From Lachnospiraceae bacterium (GTDB taxonomy: Bacteria > Bacillota > Clostridia > Lachnospirales > Lachnospiraceae): a stretch of DNA of 8,665 bases. Under the pieces are notes generated by a model. That model was not told where the DNA came from. It worked only from the letters and a program-made list of their open reading frames with translations, and did not search any database. Within the stretch, counting starts at the first letter, position 1. The number at the start of each line of letters is the position of its first letter. The position numbers were made by a program, and so were the translations under genes. This document shows positions 1 to 6,023 of the stretch, one piece after another. Location: the NCBI GenBank assembly GCA_009774235.1, contig VSNJ01000164.1, forward strand, positions 1-8,665. Reading direction: 5' to 3'.

Positions 1-58
1 AGTTTTATGGAAAGAAAACGCTCTATGTAGTGGGCAAAAAGCTTAGAATTGCTCTGCG
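1..58. other. Unassigned left edge
   Basis: I see no gene, repeat or recognisable site in these bases. They sit directly before the conserved start of hairpin element A and may belong to it or to a gene outside the window. Confidence 0.4.
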
Positions 59-217
59 TATGATAAATATGCAGGGCATTTCTTGATCAGTAAAGAAATT
101 TTCTTGATATAAAAAGATAGAACGAATAAGATAGATTCCGTAGATGTAGACATTGTGGGAAAATCCAAAAGTTTTGTTTTTCCACAATGTCGGCTAATAT
201 GGAATCTTTCTCTATTC
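59..217. repeat. Hairpin element, copy A (MITE-like or RNA-forming)
   Basis: Bases 59-160 align with 1598-1700 at roughly 77% identity by hand count with a single one-base gap; the first 19 bases (59-77) are identical. Many differences are transitions. The second half folds on itself: GACATTGTGG (149-158) pairs perfectly with CCACAATGTC (182-191), continued inward by AAAA/TTTT and outward by GATTCC (134-139)/GGAATC (201-206) and GAATA (124-128)/TATTC (213-217). The stem is therefore about 40 bases per arm, with internal loops and a short apical loop. It lies just downstream of the Rrf2 gene on the minus strand and may also stop its transcription, although no clear T-run follows. No coding potential is seen. 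A miniature transposable element or a structured RNA are both possible; the left boundary is uncertain. Confidence 0.6.
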
Positions 218-249
218 AAACAACAATTTCCGCCTTTTTAGAAATGAAA

Positions 250-690
250 TTATTTGTAGTCATATTGAATTCTATGATAGTCAGAAATGATATTTTCAAA
301 CGTGATATTCTTTAGGTTTTCACATAAATCATTGCTGATTTTCTGGTAAGAACAATTCAATACATTGTGTATGTTTTTCCATATGAGACATAACGGTGAA
401 GGCAATGGGTGAAGTCCGATAAGCTTAGAAGCGAAGTCCGGTTCTATTGCCTTGCATATACGGTATAATGTAATTTCATTTGGCAGACAATTCAATGTCG
501 TACCACCTGTACCAAATTTAACAGATAGTATGCCATCTTTTTTCAACGAGCTTATGATTTTTCGGATTGTAACAGGGTTAGTTCTGGTAGATAACGCTAA
601 AAGGCCACTGGTTACTTTTTGCGTATCTCCATATTCGAAAATAAAAATAAGACAATGAATAGCAATAGAACATTTTGTACTGATATGCAT
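250..690 (-). CDS. Rrf2 family transcriptional regulator (YwnA-like)
   Basis: This 146-aa protein is a DNA-binding regulator of the Rrf2 superfamily, usual length about 130-165 aa. The N-terminus (MHISTKCSIAIHCL) matches the family's first helix. Residues about 38-66 (NPVTIRKIISSLKKDGILSV, then a Gly-rich turn FGTGGTTL) form the helix-turn-helix and wing, and a conserved HPLPSPLC stretch lies near 94-101. Cysteines at 7, 13, 68, 79, 101 and 113 do not show the tight three-Cys cluster of IscR/NsrR, so an Fe-S cofactor is not evident. The start at 690 is chosen because GGGAG lies 7-10 bases upstream; a longer frame from TTG 747 has no such site and would overlap the neighbour's leader. It is divergent from the EFR1 gene at 768 and probably controls it, by inference from the shared control region. 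Confidence 0.85.
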   Translation of the reverse strand: MHISTKCSIAIHCLIFIFEYGDTQKVTSGLLALSTRTNPVTIRKIISSLKKDGILSVKFGTGGTTLNCLPNEITLYRICKAIEPDFASKLIGLHPLPSPLCLIWKNIHNVLNCSYQKISNDLCENLKNITFENIISDYHRIQYDYK

Positions 691-713
691 GACGTGTCTC
701 CCTTCTTTTTGAG

Positions 714-747
714 ATTGTACCATATATTTGCATTGGTGTAATATCAA
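714..747. promoter_or_regulatory. Divergent promoters and candidate Rrf2 operator
   Basis: For the Rrf2 gene (minus) TTGATA (747-742), a 17-base spacer and TATGGT (724-719) make a reasonable sigma-A promoter. For the EFR1 gene (plus) TTGTAC (715-720), an 18-base spacer and TAATAT (739-744) is the best candidate. An imperfect dyad, ATTGTACCA (714-722) against TGGTGTAAT (734-742), agrees at 7 of 9 positions and covers both promoters. A dimeric regulator bound there could block both genes. The elements are seen; the binding is inferred. Confidence 0.45.
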
Positions 748-767
748 GATTTACAGGAGGCGCAGAT

Positions 768-1535
768 ATGAAAGTTTCACAAATTGTTTTCAGTCCAACA
801 GGAGGAACTGGCAAAGTTGCAGAAGTTATAACTCAATCATGGGGAATGCCTGTAACAAAAATTGATTTATCCAATGCGGAAACAGATTATTCGTCACTTC
901 GTTTAGAAAAGGAAGATATTGCAATTATCGCTGTCCCCTCTTATGGCGGGCGTGTGCCAAGTCTTACCGCCCAAAGAATTTCCGATATTCACGGTAATCA
1001 TACGCCGTGTGTCATTGTTTGTGTATATGGAAACAGAGCATATGAAGATACTTTGGTTGAATTAAATGATGTTGCGGAGAAAAGCGGCTTTAAAGTAATT
1101 GCTGCTATTGCTGCTATTGCAGAACATTCTATCATGCACCAGTATGCGGCAGGCAGACCAGATACAAAAGACAGGAGTGAGTTAAGCAGTTTTGCAAAAA
1201 AGATTTTAGAAAAAATAAACAATAATTCCGCTAAATTTCCCACATTGCAAATTTCGGGCAATCGTCCCTATAAAAAAGCTGGCGGGGCTGGTTTGGTTCC
1301 AAAAGCAGGCAATGATTGTACAAATTGCGGGCTTTGTGCAGAACAGTGTCCGGCGCAGGCAATCAGCAAAGAGAATCTAAAAGTCGCAGACAGCAAAAAG
1401 TGTATTTCATGTATGCGATGCGTTGTACAATGTCCGCACTCAGCCCGTAAAGTAAATGGAGCTATGGTTTCTGTTGCAGCATTAGCAATAAAAAAAGCCT
1501 GTTCAGTAAGAAAAGGTAATGAGTTATATATCTAA
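768..1535 (+). CDS. EFR1-type flavodoxin-like/4Fe-4S ferredoxin fusion
   Basis: This 255-aa protein is a soluble electron carrier of the EFR1 kind: a flavodoxin-like N-terminal domain fused to a bacterial two-cluster ferredoxin. The FMN phosphate loop is at residues 9-16 (SPTGGTGK), and further flavin-contact loops lie near 57-64 (PSYGGRVP) and 87-93 (YGNRAYE). Two CxxCxxCxxxCP motifs, Cys184/187/190/194 and Cys212/215/218/222, should bind two [4Fe-4S] clusters. No signal peptide or membrane segment is visible, so it should act in the cytoplasm. ATG 768 has a strong AGGAGG 7 bases upstream. It is the only gene in its transcription unit and is divergent from the Rrf2 regulator. A 9-base tandem duplication (1098-1120) encodes IAAIAAIA. 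The redox partner is unknown. Confidence 0.92.
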   Translation: MKVSQIVFSPTGGTGKVAEVITQSWGMPVTKIDLSNAETDYSSLRLEKEDIAIIAVPSYGGRVPSLTAQRISDIHGNHTPCVIVCVYGNRAYEDTLVELNDVAEKSGFKVIAAIAAIAEHSIMHQYAAGRPDTKDRSELSSFAKKILEKINNNSAKFPTLQISGNRPYKKAGGAGLVPKAGNDCTNCGLCAEQCPAQAISKENLKVADSKKCISCMRCVVQCPHSARKVNGAMVSVAALAIKKACSVRKGNELYI

Positions 1536-1597
1536 TGTTTCTAAATGAGCAGACATAAAATGTTGTCACTCTTTTAAGTTATAAAAACGCAACTGTA
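1536..1597. other. Short spacer after the EFR1 gene
   Basis: No gene is seen. The short dyad ACAT-AAA-ATGT (in 1554-1566), followed by a T-containing stretch, is too weak to call a terminator. Confidence 0.35.
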
Positions 1598-1858
1598 TAT
1601 GATAAATATGCAGGGCTTTTCTTAACCAGCAAAAGATTTGTTTTTGAATAAAAAAGACAGAATGAATGAGATGAATTACGCAGGCGCAGGCATTGTGGAA
1701 ATGTCGTATAACTGGCTGTCGTATGGAGTTGTGGGTAACTATGTTTGCAGGACGTGGGAAAGCGGCACTTTTCTACCATGTGCTGTGAACATAGTTATCC
1801 ATAACAGAATAGCCAGTTATGCACATTTCCATGATGCAGTTTCTACAGTGCCATAATT
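1598..1858. repeat. Hairpin element, copy B, with long imperfect stem
   Basis: The first 103 bases repeat copy A in the same orientation. From about 1691 to 1840 the DNA is a long imperfect palindrome: GGAAATGT (1697-1704) pairs with ACATTTCC (1823-1830), ATAACTGGCT (1708-1717) with AGCCAGTTAT (1811-1820), and GTAACTATGTT (1735-1745) with AACATAGTTAT (1789-1799, one mismatch). The arms are about 70 bases with a small loop near 1765-1775. It lies between the ends of two convergent genes, EFR1 (plus) and LysR (minus), so it may also act as a transcription barrier. The open frame across it on plus has no ribosome binding site and is a by-product of the palindrome. A MITE-like element or an RNA hairpin is likely. 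Confidence 0.65.
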
Positions 1859-1864
1859 AAATGG

Positions 1865-2761
1865 TTATATACTGCATTTACCCAAATATTTTTCCAGTAA
1901 ATCCAGTGCCAGCTCCATTTGAGGGCTAATCCATTTGTTTTTATGATAAATATAAAAAGAGTCGTATGTTTTTTCATCAAGTTCTGTTTTAACTGGCATA
2001 AGAGAGCCATTTTTCAATTCTTCCCCAATGGAATAAGTGGGAACAACTGCAATCCCTAAATTATTCATGACACATTTTTTTACTGCCTCTATACTTTGTA
2101 CTTTCATGGGCGGATTAAGAAGAATATCCTTTTCGGAAAGGTATTTATCCATGTCCAACTGATAATAGCCGTCCGGCTCATTGCAGATTAGGCTGAACGG
2201 TTTGCGTTGGTGTGGTGTGATAAAATCAAGCAGATTGTTATTGGCAAAAGGGGAAGCGACAAGAACCGCTTTATATTTGCCAAGTTTTTTATGTACGACG
2301 CTATCAGGATAACTTTCTTTTTCACAATTTATGCCTATGTCGGCAGTACCGTCCGCAACAGACTGATTGATTTCCCCAGACTGTATGGAATTGACTACAA
2401 GCTGCACGTTGGGGGCATCATGTGTAAATGCCTGCATAAAAGGCTGCATATTGTATATCAAAATGGAGTCGGGAATTGCCAGCTTTAATGAGCCGGATAT
2501 TTCAGACAGGCTTTTGCCGTAATTGCCGATTTGCTCTGCACCCTGTAAAATCATATCAATATAAGGCATGATATCTTTCCCTGCCTGTGTAAGTTCCATG
2601 CGCCTGCCTGTTTTCTCAAATAATTTCAAGGTTAATTCTTCTTCAAGCTGCTTTATTTGGAATGTTACCGTAGACTGCGTATAGCCCAATTTATCCGCTG
2701 CTTTTTGAAAACTTCCCATTTCAAGAATTGTTTTGAATGTAACCAAACTTTTTGTATTCAC
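1865..2761 (-). CDS. LysR family transcriptional regulator
   Basis: This 298-aa protein is a typical LysR regulator (family about 290-310 aa). The N-terminal winged helix-turn-helix is clear: SFQKAADKLGYTQSTVTFQI is the recognition region, followed by KQLEEELTLKLFEKTGRRMELTQAG. The remaining residues, about 90-298, form the periplasmic-binding-protein-like effector domain, starting near GSLKLAIPDS. I place the start at GTG 2761, preceded by AAGGAG ten bases upstream. The frame can be extended nine codons to TTG 2788, but that start has no Shine-Dalgarno sequence and the extension includes the GTG's own ribosome binding site. It is divergent from the acyl-CoA dehydrogenase gene, the usual LysR arrangement, so it probably regulates that gene. 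The effector may be an acyl-CoA or related carboxylate; this is a guess from context. Confidence 0.92.
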   Translation of the reverse strand: MNTKSLVTFKTILEMGSFQKAADKLGYTQSTVTFQIKQLEEELTLKLFEKTGRRMELTQAGKDIMPYIDMILQGAEQIGNYGKSLSEISGSLKLAIPDSILIYNMQPFMQAFTHDAPNVQLVVNSIQSGEINQSVADGTADIGINCEKESYPDSVVHKKLGKYKAVLVASPFANNNLLDFITPHQRKPFSLICNEPDGYYQLDMDKYLSEKDILLNPPMKVQSIEAVKKCVMNNLGIAVVPTYSIGEELKNGSLMPVKTELDEKTYDSFYIYHKNKWISPQMELALDLLEKYLGKCSI

Positions 2762-2774
2762 TTTTTTATCACTC

Positions 2775-2802
2775 CTTAATACATTCAATTTATCGAATTA
2801 AG
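2775..2802. promoter_or_regulatory. Candidate LysR operator (T-N11-A dyad)
   Basis: CTTAAT (2775-2780) and ATTAAG (2797-2802) form an outer inverted repeat, and ATTC (2783-2786) with GAAT (2795-2798) an inner one, which satisfies the T-N11-A rule for LysR sites (T2784 and A2796). The dyad reaches into the LysR ribosome binding site, so binding could also limit the regulator's own synthesis. No clear -35/-10 pair for the acyl-CoA dehydrogenase stands out between 2803 and 2880; the best -10-like sequence is in TTATTATAA (2842-2850). Confidence 0.5.
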
Positions 2803-2894
2803 ATATCAAAATTATTAAATTTTTTTATTGTTGTACCTGTGTTATTATAAAACAGCAGACAGAAAATATCAATCAGTTTTCAAGGAGGTTACAT

Positions 2895-4037
2895 ATGAAT
2901 TTCAAGTTTAATGAGGACGAGCAGAAAGTAATAGACCTTATTCATGAATTTGGTGTAAATGAAGTTGCGCCGCTGGCGGCAGAGATTGACGAGCAGGAAC
3001 GTTTTCCTGAAGAAAACAGAAGAAGGCTGGCTGAACTTGGCATGATGGGAATTTGTTACCCAAAAGAATACGGCGGTGGCGGACATTCCTACCTTGCTTA
3101 TATTGCGGTAATTGAGGAACTGGCAAAGCATTGTTCCACTACATCTGTTATGTTGTCTGACCACCACTCCTTAGGTTCTTTCCCTCTTTCAGAGTTTGGC
3201 ACAGAGGAACAAAAACAGAAATATCTTGTGCCGCTGTTAAAAGGAGAAAAATTAGGCGCATTTGCAGTAACAGAACCGTCGGCGGGTAGTGATTTGGGAA
3301 ACCAGCAGACAAGTGCCGTTGATATGGGTGATTACTGGCTGTTGAACGGTTCAAAAATCTTTATTACGAATGGTTTTTATGCAGATACCTATTTTGTAAC
3401 GGCTATGACAGACAAAAGCCAGCGCAGCAGGGGCATTTCAGGCTTTATCGTAGAAAAAGGAACTCTCGGCTTTACTTTTGGAACAAAGGAAAAGAAAATG
3501 GGTATCCGTGGTTCTGCCACATATGAATTAGTTTTTACGGACTGTAAAATCCCAAAAGAGAATTTATTGGGGGAATTGGGAAAAGGTTTCAAAATGGCTC
3601 TTATGACCTTGGACGGAGGACGTATTGGGGTAGCGGCGCAGGCGTTAGGCATAGCACAGGGAGCGGTTGACCATTGCAAAAAATATGTTACGGAGCATAT
3701 GCAGGGTGAACTAAGAATTTCACAATACCAGTTCACACAGTTTGAACTTGCCGATATGCAGGCAAAGGTTGATGCAGCCCGTTTACTGGTATATCGTGCT
3801 GCACAGGCAAAGCAGGATCATGAGCCGTTTTCGCATCTTGCTGCTATGGGTAAATTATATGCAGCAGAAGCCGCTACAGATGTGACACGCCGTTGCGCCC
3901 AGCTTGCAGGCTATGACGGATATTCAAGAGATTTTCCGTTTGAGTGTTTAATGCGTGATGCAAAGATTACAGAGATTTATGAGGGTACGAGTGAAGTACA
4001 GAGAATGGTCATATCTTCATGGATGGGTGTTAAATAA
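2895..4037 (+). CDS. Acyl-CoA dehydrogenase (short-chain/butyryl-CoA type)
   Basis: This 380-aa, full-length flavoenzyme should oxidise a short-chain acyl-CoA to the 2-enoyl-CoA, or run in reverse as a butyryl-CoA dehydrogenase with electron transfer flavoprotein. Visible features, in order: the N-terminal helical domain; SDHHSLGSFPLSEFGTEEQK near 88-107; the FAD/substrate loop FAVTEPSAGSD (123-133); NGSKIFITNG (151-160); KMGIRGSATYEL (201-212); the C-terminal helical domain with AAQALGIAQGA (247-257); and the signature RDAKITEIYEGTSEVQR, in which Glu363 is the expected catalytic base. AAGGAGG lies 7 bases before ATG 2895. No etfA/etfB, thiolase or hydratase gene is adjacent, so exact substrate and partner are open. 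It is divergent from LysR, which probably controls it. Confidence 0.95.
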   Translation: MNFKFNEDEQKVIDLIHEFGVNEVAPLAAEIDEQERFPEENRRRLAELGMMGICYPKEYGGGGHSYLAYIAVIEELAKHCSTTSVMLSDHHSLGSFPLSEFGTEEQKQKYLVPLLKGEKLGAFAVTEPSAGSDLGNQQTSAVDMGDYWLLNGSKIFITNGFYADTYFVTAMTDKSQRSRGISGFIVEKGTLGFTFGTKEKKMGIRGSATYELVFTDCKIPKENLLGELGKGFKMALMTLDGGRIGVAAQALGIAQGAVDHCKKYVTEHMQGELRISQYQFTQFELADMQAKVDAARLLVYRAAQAKQDHEPFSHLAAMGKLYAAEAATDVTRRCAQLAGYDGYSRDFPFECLMRDAKITEIYEGTSEVQRMVISSWMGVK

Positions 4038-4119
4038 ATTGATGGGATATGCTGGAGAAGAAAGCTGGTCTATAATAAAATAATGGCGTTTATTGTGACA
4101 GCTATGCACACTTTTTAGA

Positions 4120-4153
4120 CAAGGAATGGTAGCCTGAGTTGCTACCGTTTTCC
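4120..4153 (+). terminator. Possible terminator of the acyl-CoA dehydrogenase gene
   Basis: GGTAGC (4128-4133) and GCTACC (4141-4146) form a 6-bp stem with a 7-base loop, followed by GTTTTCC. Upstream GGAA can add pairs to TTCC. The stem is short and the T-run interrupted, so efficiency is uncertain. Confidence 0.4.
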
Positions 4154-4310
4154 TATTGTACCTAAAGTTTATCTGCTGTTTGAAACAATTTTAGAAACAG
4201 CTTGTCAGTTACATTCAGATTGGAGAAAGACACAAAATGAAAATAAACCGAAACATACATAGGTTTCGAGCAAAGAAAATACATAAAACGAATAACATAC
4301 TGCACACATC
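4154..4310. other. Gene-free spacer with two small inverted repeats
   Basis: No frame here has a ribosome binding site. Two small dyads are present: GCTGTTT (4175-4181)/AAACAGC (4195-4201) and CGAAAC (4249-4254)/GTTTCG (4263-4268). They mark the passage from the metabolic genes to the mobile-element remains; no attachment site could be identified. Confidence 0.35.
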
Positions 4311-4360
4311 AAAGTGTATCACAAGGAAGAAAAAATCTTCAATGCGATACACTTTTTTTA
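4311..4360 (+). terminator. Strong stem-loop terminator between convergent genes
   Basis: AAAGTGTATC (4311-4320) pairs perfectly with GATACACTTT (4346-4355), and an inner GAAGA (4326-4330)/TCTTC (4336-4340) helix extends the fold. A run of T follows on the plus strand (4353-4359). It works as a rho-independent terminator for plus-strand transcription coming from the acyl-CoA dehydrogenase side. On the minus strand, below mobC, it lacks a good T-run. Confidence 0.7.
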
Positions 4361-4470
4361 ATGGTGCGAAATTTGTCTGATTTTAGATTTTGTTGTTGTT
4401 TGGCTTTTATAGGTTTATGGGAGAAATTTGAATGTTTCTGTTTCGTTTTTGGCATGGGTTTAGAAACGGT

Positions 4471-4812
4471 TTACTGTTTCATAGAGGGCTGTTTTGCAAG
4501 CATGGCTTTCTGTGTATCCCACACTTGTTTCATCAACTTTTTCACTTCCTCTACGTCGGCTTTGTACACGTTGCCTGTTGCGTTCATGCGCTTGGCGATT
4601 TGGTTCAGATTACTGCTAATTTTTCCGAGTGCAGCGTTGTAATCCCGCAAATAGGAATAGTCAATGTCATAGACAAAACCATACAAAATCAGATGCCGCA
4701 GGAAAGAGGATTTACTTTTCATGCCGGAGATTTTTACTTTCTGCTTCAGTATGTATTGTTCATCGTCACTTAGAAATATTTTTAACTCATTTTTGCGTTC
4801 ACGTTTTGCCAT
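4471..4812 (-). CDS. mobC: MobC-like relaxosome accessory protein
   Basis: This 113-aa protein resembles the bacterial mobilization MobC family, small DNA-binding proteins that help a relaxase open and nick oriT during conjugal transfer. The N-terminus is basic (MAKRERKNELKIFLSDDE). The C-terminal half carries the family's helical signature LGKISSNLNQIAKRMNATG, followed by a Lys/Glu-rich helix to about residue 105. ATG 4812 is preceded by AAGGAG at a slightly long 12-base spacing. In Firmicute integrative elements the relaxase gene normally follows mobC at once or overlaps it. Here the next 430 bases on minus contain no relaxase and the next gene, facing the other way, is a metabolic enzyme. 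The gene is thus likely an orphan left from a truncated element, or it serves a relaxase elsewhere. Confidence 0.8.
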   Translation of the reverse strand: MAKRERKNELKIFLSDDEQYILKQKVKISGMKSKSSFLRHLILYGFVYDIDYSYLRDYNAALGKISSNLNQIAKRMNATGNVYKADVEEVKKLMKQVWDTQKAMLAKQPSMKQ

Positions 4813-4970
4813 TTTTGATTCGTTCTCCTTATCAAATATTTAAGAAGATTTTACAAAAACTGATGTCCTCTTATATGGGGTATTTAAGCAAAAAAATTCA
4901 AAATTTTTCATAAGGTAATTTATTATTTTTTGGCGCAAAAAAGGGGTTAGGGGAATTTTACCTGCAAGAT

Positions 4971-5134
4971 GATTTTTTTCAAGTTCCCGATTAGGAGAAT
5001 TTGAAAAAATCAGAGCCTGTGTTCCCACACAGGCAGTGCTTGCTATTCTTGTCAGGAAAGGTTTTCACCTTTCCAGTCAGTAGAAAAAACTTTGAAATTT
5101 TTTTTAGTAATGTCCCCATAGAAGGAGCATTACT
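4971..5134. promoter_or_regulatory. Candidate oriT/control region: four inverted repeats in series
   Basis: Between the divergent mobC and regulator genes lie four dyads in a row. GATTTTTTTCAAGTTC (4971-4986) pairs imperfectly with GAATTTGAAAAAATC (4997-5011). GCCTGTGT (5015-5022) pairs perfectly with ACACAGGC (5027-5034) around a TCCC loop. GGAAAGGT (5055-5062) pairs perfectly with ACCTTTCC (5067-5074) around TTTC. AGTAATG (5106-5112) pairs with CATTACT (5128-5134). Inverted repeats next to mobC are usual for an origin of transfer, where the relaxase and MobC bind. I cannot identify the nick site. The fourth repeat could instead be an attenuator for the downstream gene. Nothing in 4831-4970 is recognisable beyond AT-rich sequence. 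Confidence 0.45.
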
Positions 5135-5180
5135 TTATTTACAATTAACGTCAGAAACAGCGGAGAAAGGGGGTGAAAAA

Positions 5181-5519
5181 ATGTTAGACCATGCATTCCG
5201 GCGGCGCAGGGAAATTGAGCGTATGCTGCTGGCAGGGAAGAAGCTGACGGTATCAGGACTTATGGACAGATATTGTGTAGGCAGAAAGTCAATCAGCAGG
5301 GATTTTGAAGTCATAGGCGAGGAACTTCCCGTCATTTCAAAAAAGGGATATAACGGTGGCTACTTCCTCATTGACGGGGTAGGGAAATACCAGAACTCAC
5401 TTTCACAGGAACAACTGGAATGCTTGGAAAAAGTCGCTGTTTCGTGTGCGGAGGAGGACAGGGAAACTATTCTGTCAATTATACATGAATTTGGGCCGTA
5501 CTTTGAGAAACTTACATAG
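5181..5519 (+). CDS. Small winged-helix (HTH_11/DeoR-like) regulator 1
   Basis: This 112-aa protein consists mostly of one N-terminal winged helix-turn-helix of the type found in DeoR and WYL regulators. Residues 8-44 form the HTH (RRREIERMLLAGKKLTVSGL, then RYCVGRKSISRDFEVI), followed by a wing ending in GYNGGYFL. A short tail of about 45 residues follows (SLSQEQLECLEKVAVSC to FEKLT). No WYL or sugar-binding domain is present, so it is a minimal DNA-binding protein. ATG 5181 follows an AAAGGGGGTG ribosome binding site; an in-frame upstream extension to 5001 runs through the inverted-repeat region and is unlikely to be translated. The next gene is a clear paralogue. A role in controlling the mobile element is inferred from its place opposite mobC. 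Confidence 0.8.
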   Translation: MLDHAFRRRREIERMLLAGKKLTVSGLMDRYCVGRKSISRDFEVIGEELPVISKKGYNGGYFLIDGVGKYQNSLSQEQLECLEKVAVSCAEEDRETILSIIHEFGPYFEKLT

Positions 5520-5539
5520 AAAATGATTACCATTCTTAT

Positions 5540-5580
5540 AAAGCATATAAAAGATTTGTTGAATGGCTTTATATGTTTTT
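5540..5580 (+). terminator. AT-rich stem-loop after regulator 1
   Basis: AAAGCATATAAA (5540-5551) pairs with TTTATATGTTTT (5568-5579) with one G-T wobble, and the T-run starts inside the stem. It lies between the two regulator genes and may be a terminator or attenuator; the stem has little GC, so it may be weak. Confidence 0.45.
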
Positions 5581-5631
5581 AGGGCTGGCAATCCTGAATG
5601 TTTTTTAACTGTAAACGAGGGGAGGTGCGGC

Positions 5632-5961
5632 ATGGATTTTATACACCGCAGGATGGAAATCATCAGTATTTTATCAGCGAAAAGACACATAACAACAAGG
5701 GAGCTTGCATGGGAATTTGGCGTTACAAGACGCACAATACTTCATGATATTGTCGCCTTGTCTTTTGACTACCCGATTTATACAAAGCCGGGCGAGGGCG
5801 GCGGAATTTTTATTACAGAAAATTATAAACCTTATTCCAATACCCTCACGCCAACGGAACTTGAAACACTGTGCAGATTGTACAGAAAATCAGAGGGAAA
5901 AGAGAAAGAAATCCTTTTTCGGATAATTCACAAGTACGGTGCGGACAAGCTGAAAATTTAA
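5632..5961 (+). CDS. Small winged-helix (HTH_11/DeoR-like) regulator 2
   Basis: This 109-aa protein is a diverged paralogue of the protein encoded just upstream, with the same layout. The N-terminal HTH covers about residues 5-45 (RRMEIISILSAKRHITTREL, then WEFGVTRRTILHDI), the wing ends in GEGGGIFI, and the short tail has LTPTELETLCRLYRKSEGKE and IIHKYG, matching IIHEFG of the first protein. ATG 5632 is chosen for its GGGGAGG site 7 bases upstream; the longer frame from 5563 starts inside the preceding stem-loop. Like its paralogue it lacks a WYL or ligand domain. The two may form a heterodimer or act in series; this is speculation. Confidence 0.8.
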   Translation: MDFIHRRMEIISILSAKRHITTRELAWEFGVTRRTILHDIVALSFDYPIYTKPGEGGGIFITENYKPYSNTLTPTELETLCRLYRKSEGKEKEILFRIIHKYGADKLKI

Positions 5962-5975
5962 GGCATATTTTATTT

Positions 5976-6000
5976 GTGATGCGGAATGAAAAAGCATCAC
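5976..6000. repeat. Perfect 7-bp hairpin after regulator 2
   Basis: GTGATGC (5976-5982) pairs perfectly with GCATCAC (5994-6000) around an 11-base A-rich loop, 14 bases beyond the stop codon. There is no T-run on either strand, so it is not a standard terminator; it may protect the 3' end or be part of the RNA element that follows. Confidence 0.45.
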
Positions 6001-6023
6001 TGACTGACAACTGAATATGGATA

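Noticed and set aside
1638..1856. 72-codon plus-strand frame in hairpin element B
   Set aside because: No ribosome binding site; it runs through the palindrome, and copy A shows no matching protein frame.
3148..3736. Minus-strand frames inside the acyl-CoA dehydrogenase gene
   Set aside because: They lie opposite a full-length, well-recognised enzyme gene and have no family features.
4339..4455. 38-codon basic frame on minus directly after mobC, considered as a relaxase start or small protein
   Set aside because: It has no ribosome binding site, is low-complexity (Lys/Gln/Asn), does not resemble any relaxase N-terminus, and runs into the stem of the terminator.
4361..4773. Plus-strand frames opposite mobC, starting at 4361 and 4432
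   Set aside because: They are Phe/Cys-rich shadows of mobC without a ribosome binding site.
5001..5180. 60-codon N-terminal extension of regulator 1
   Set aside because: It crosses three of the inverted repeats and has no ribosome binding site; ATG 5181 has a strong one and gives the same layout as the paralogue.
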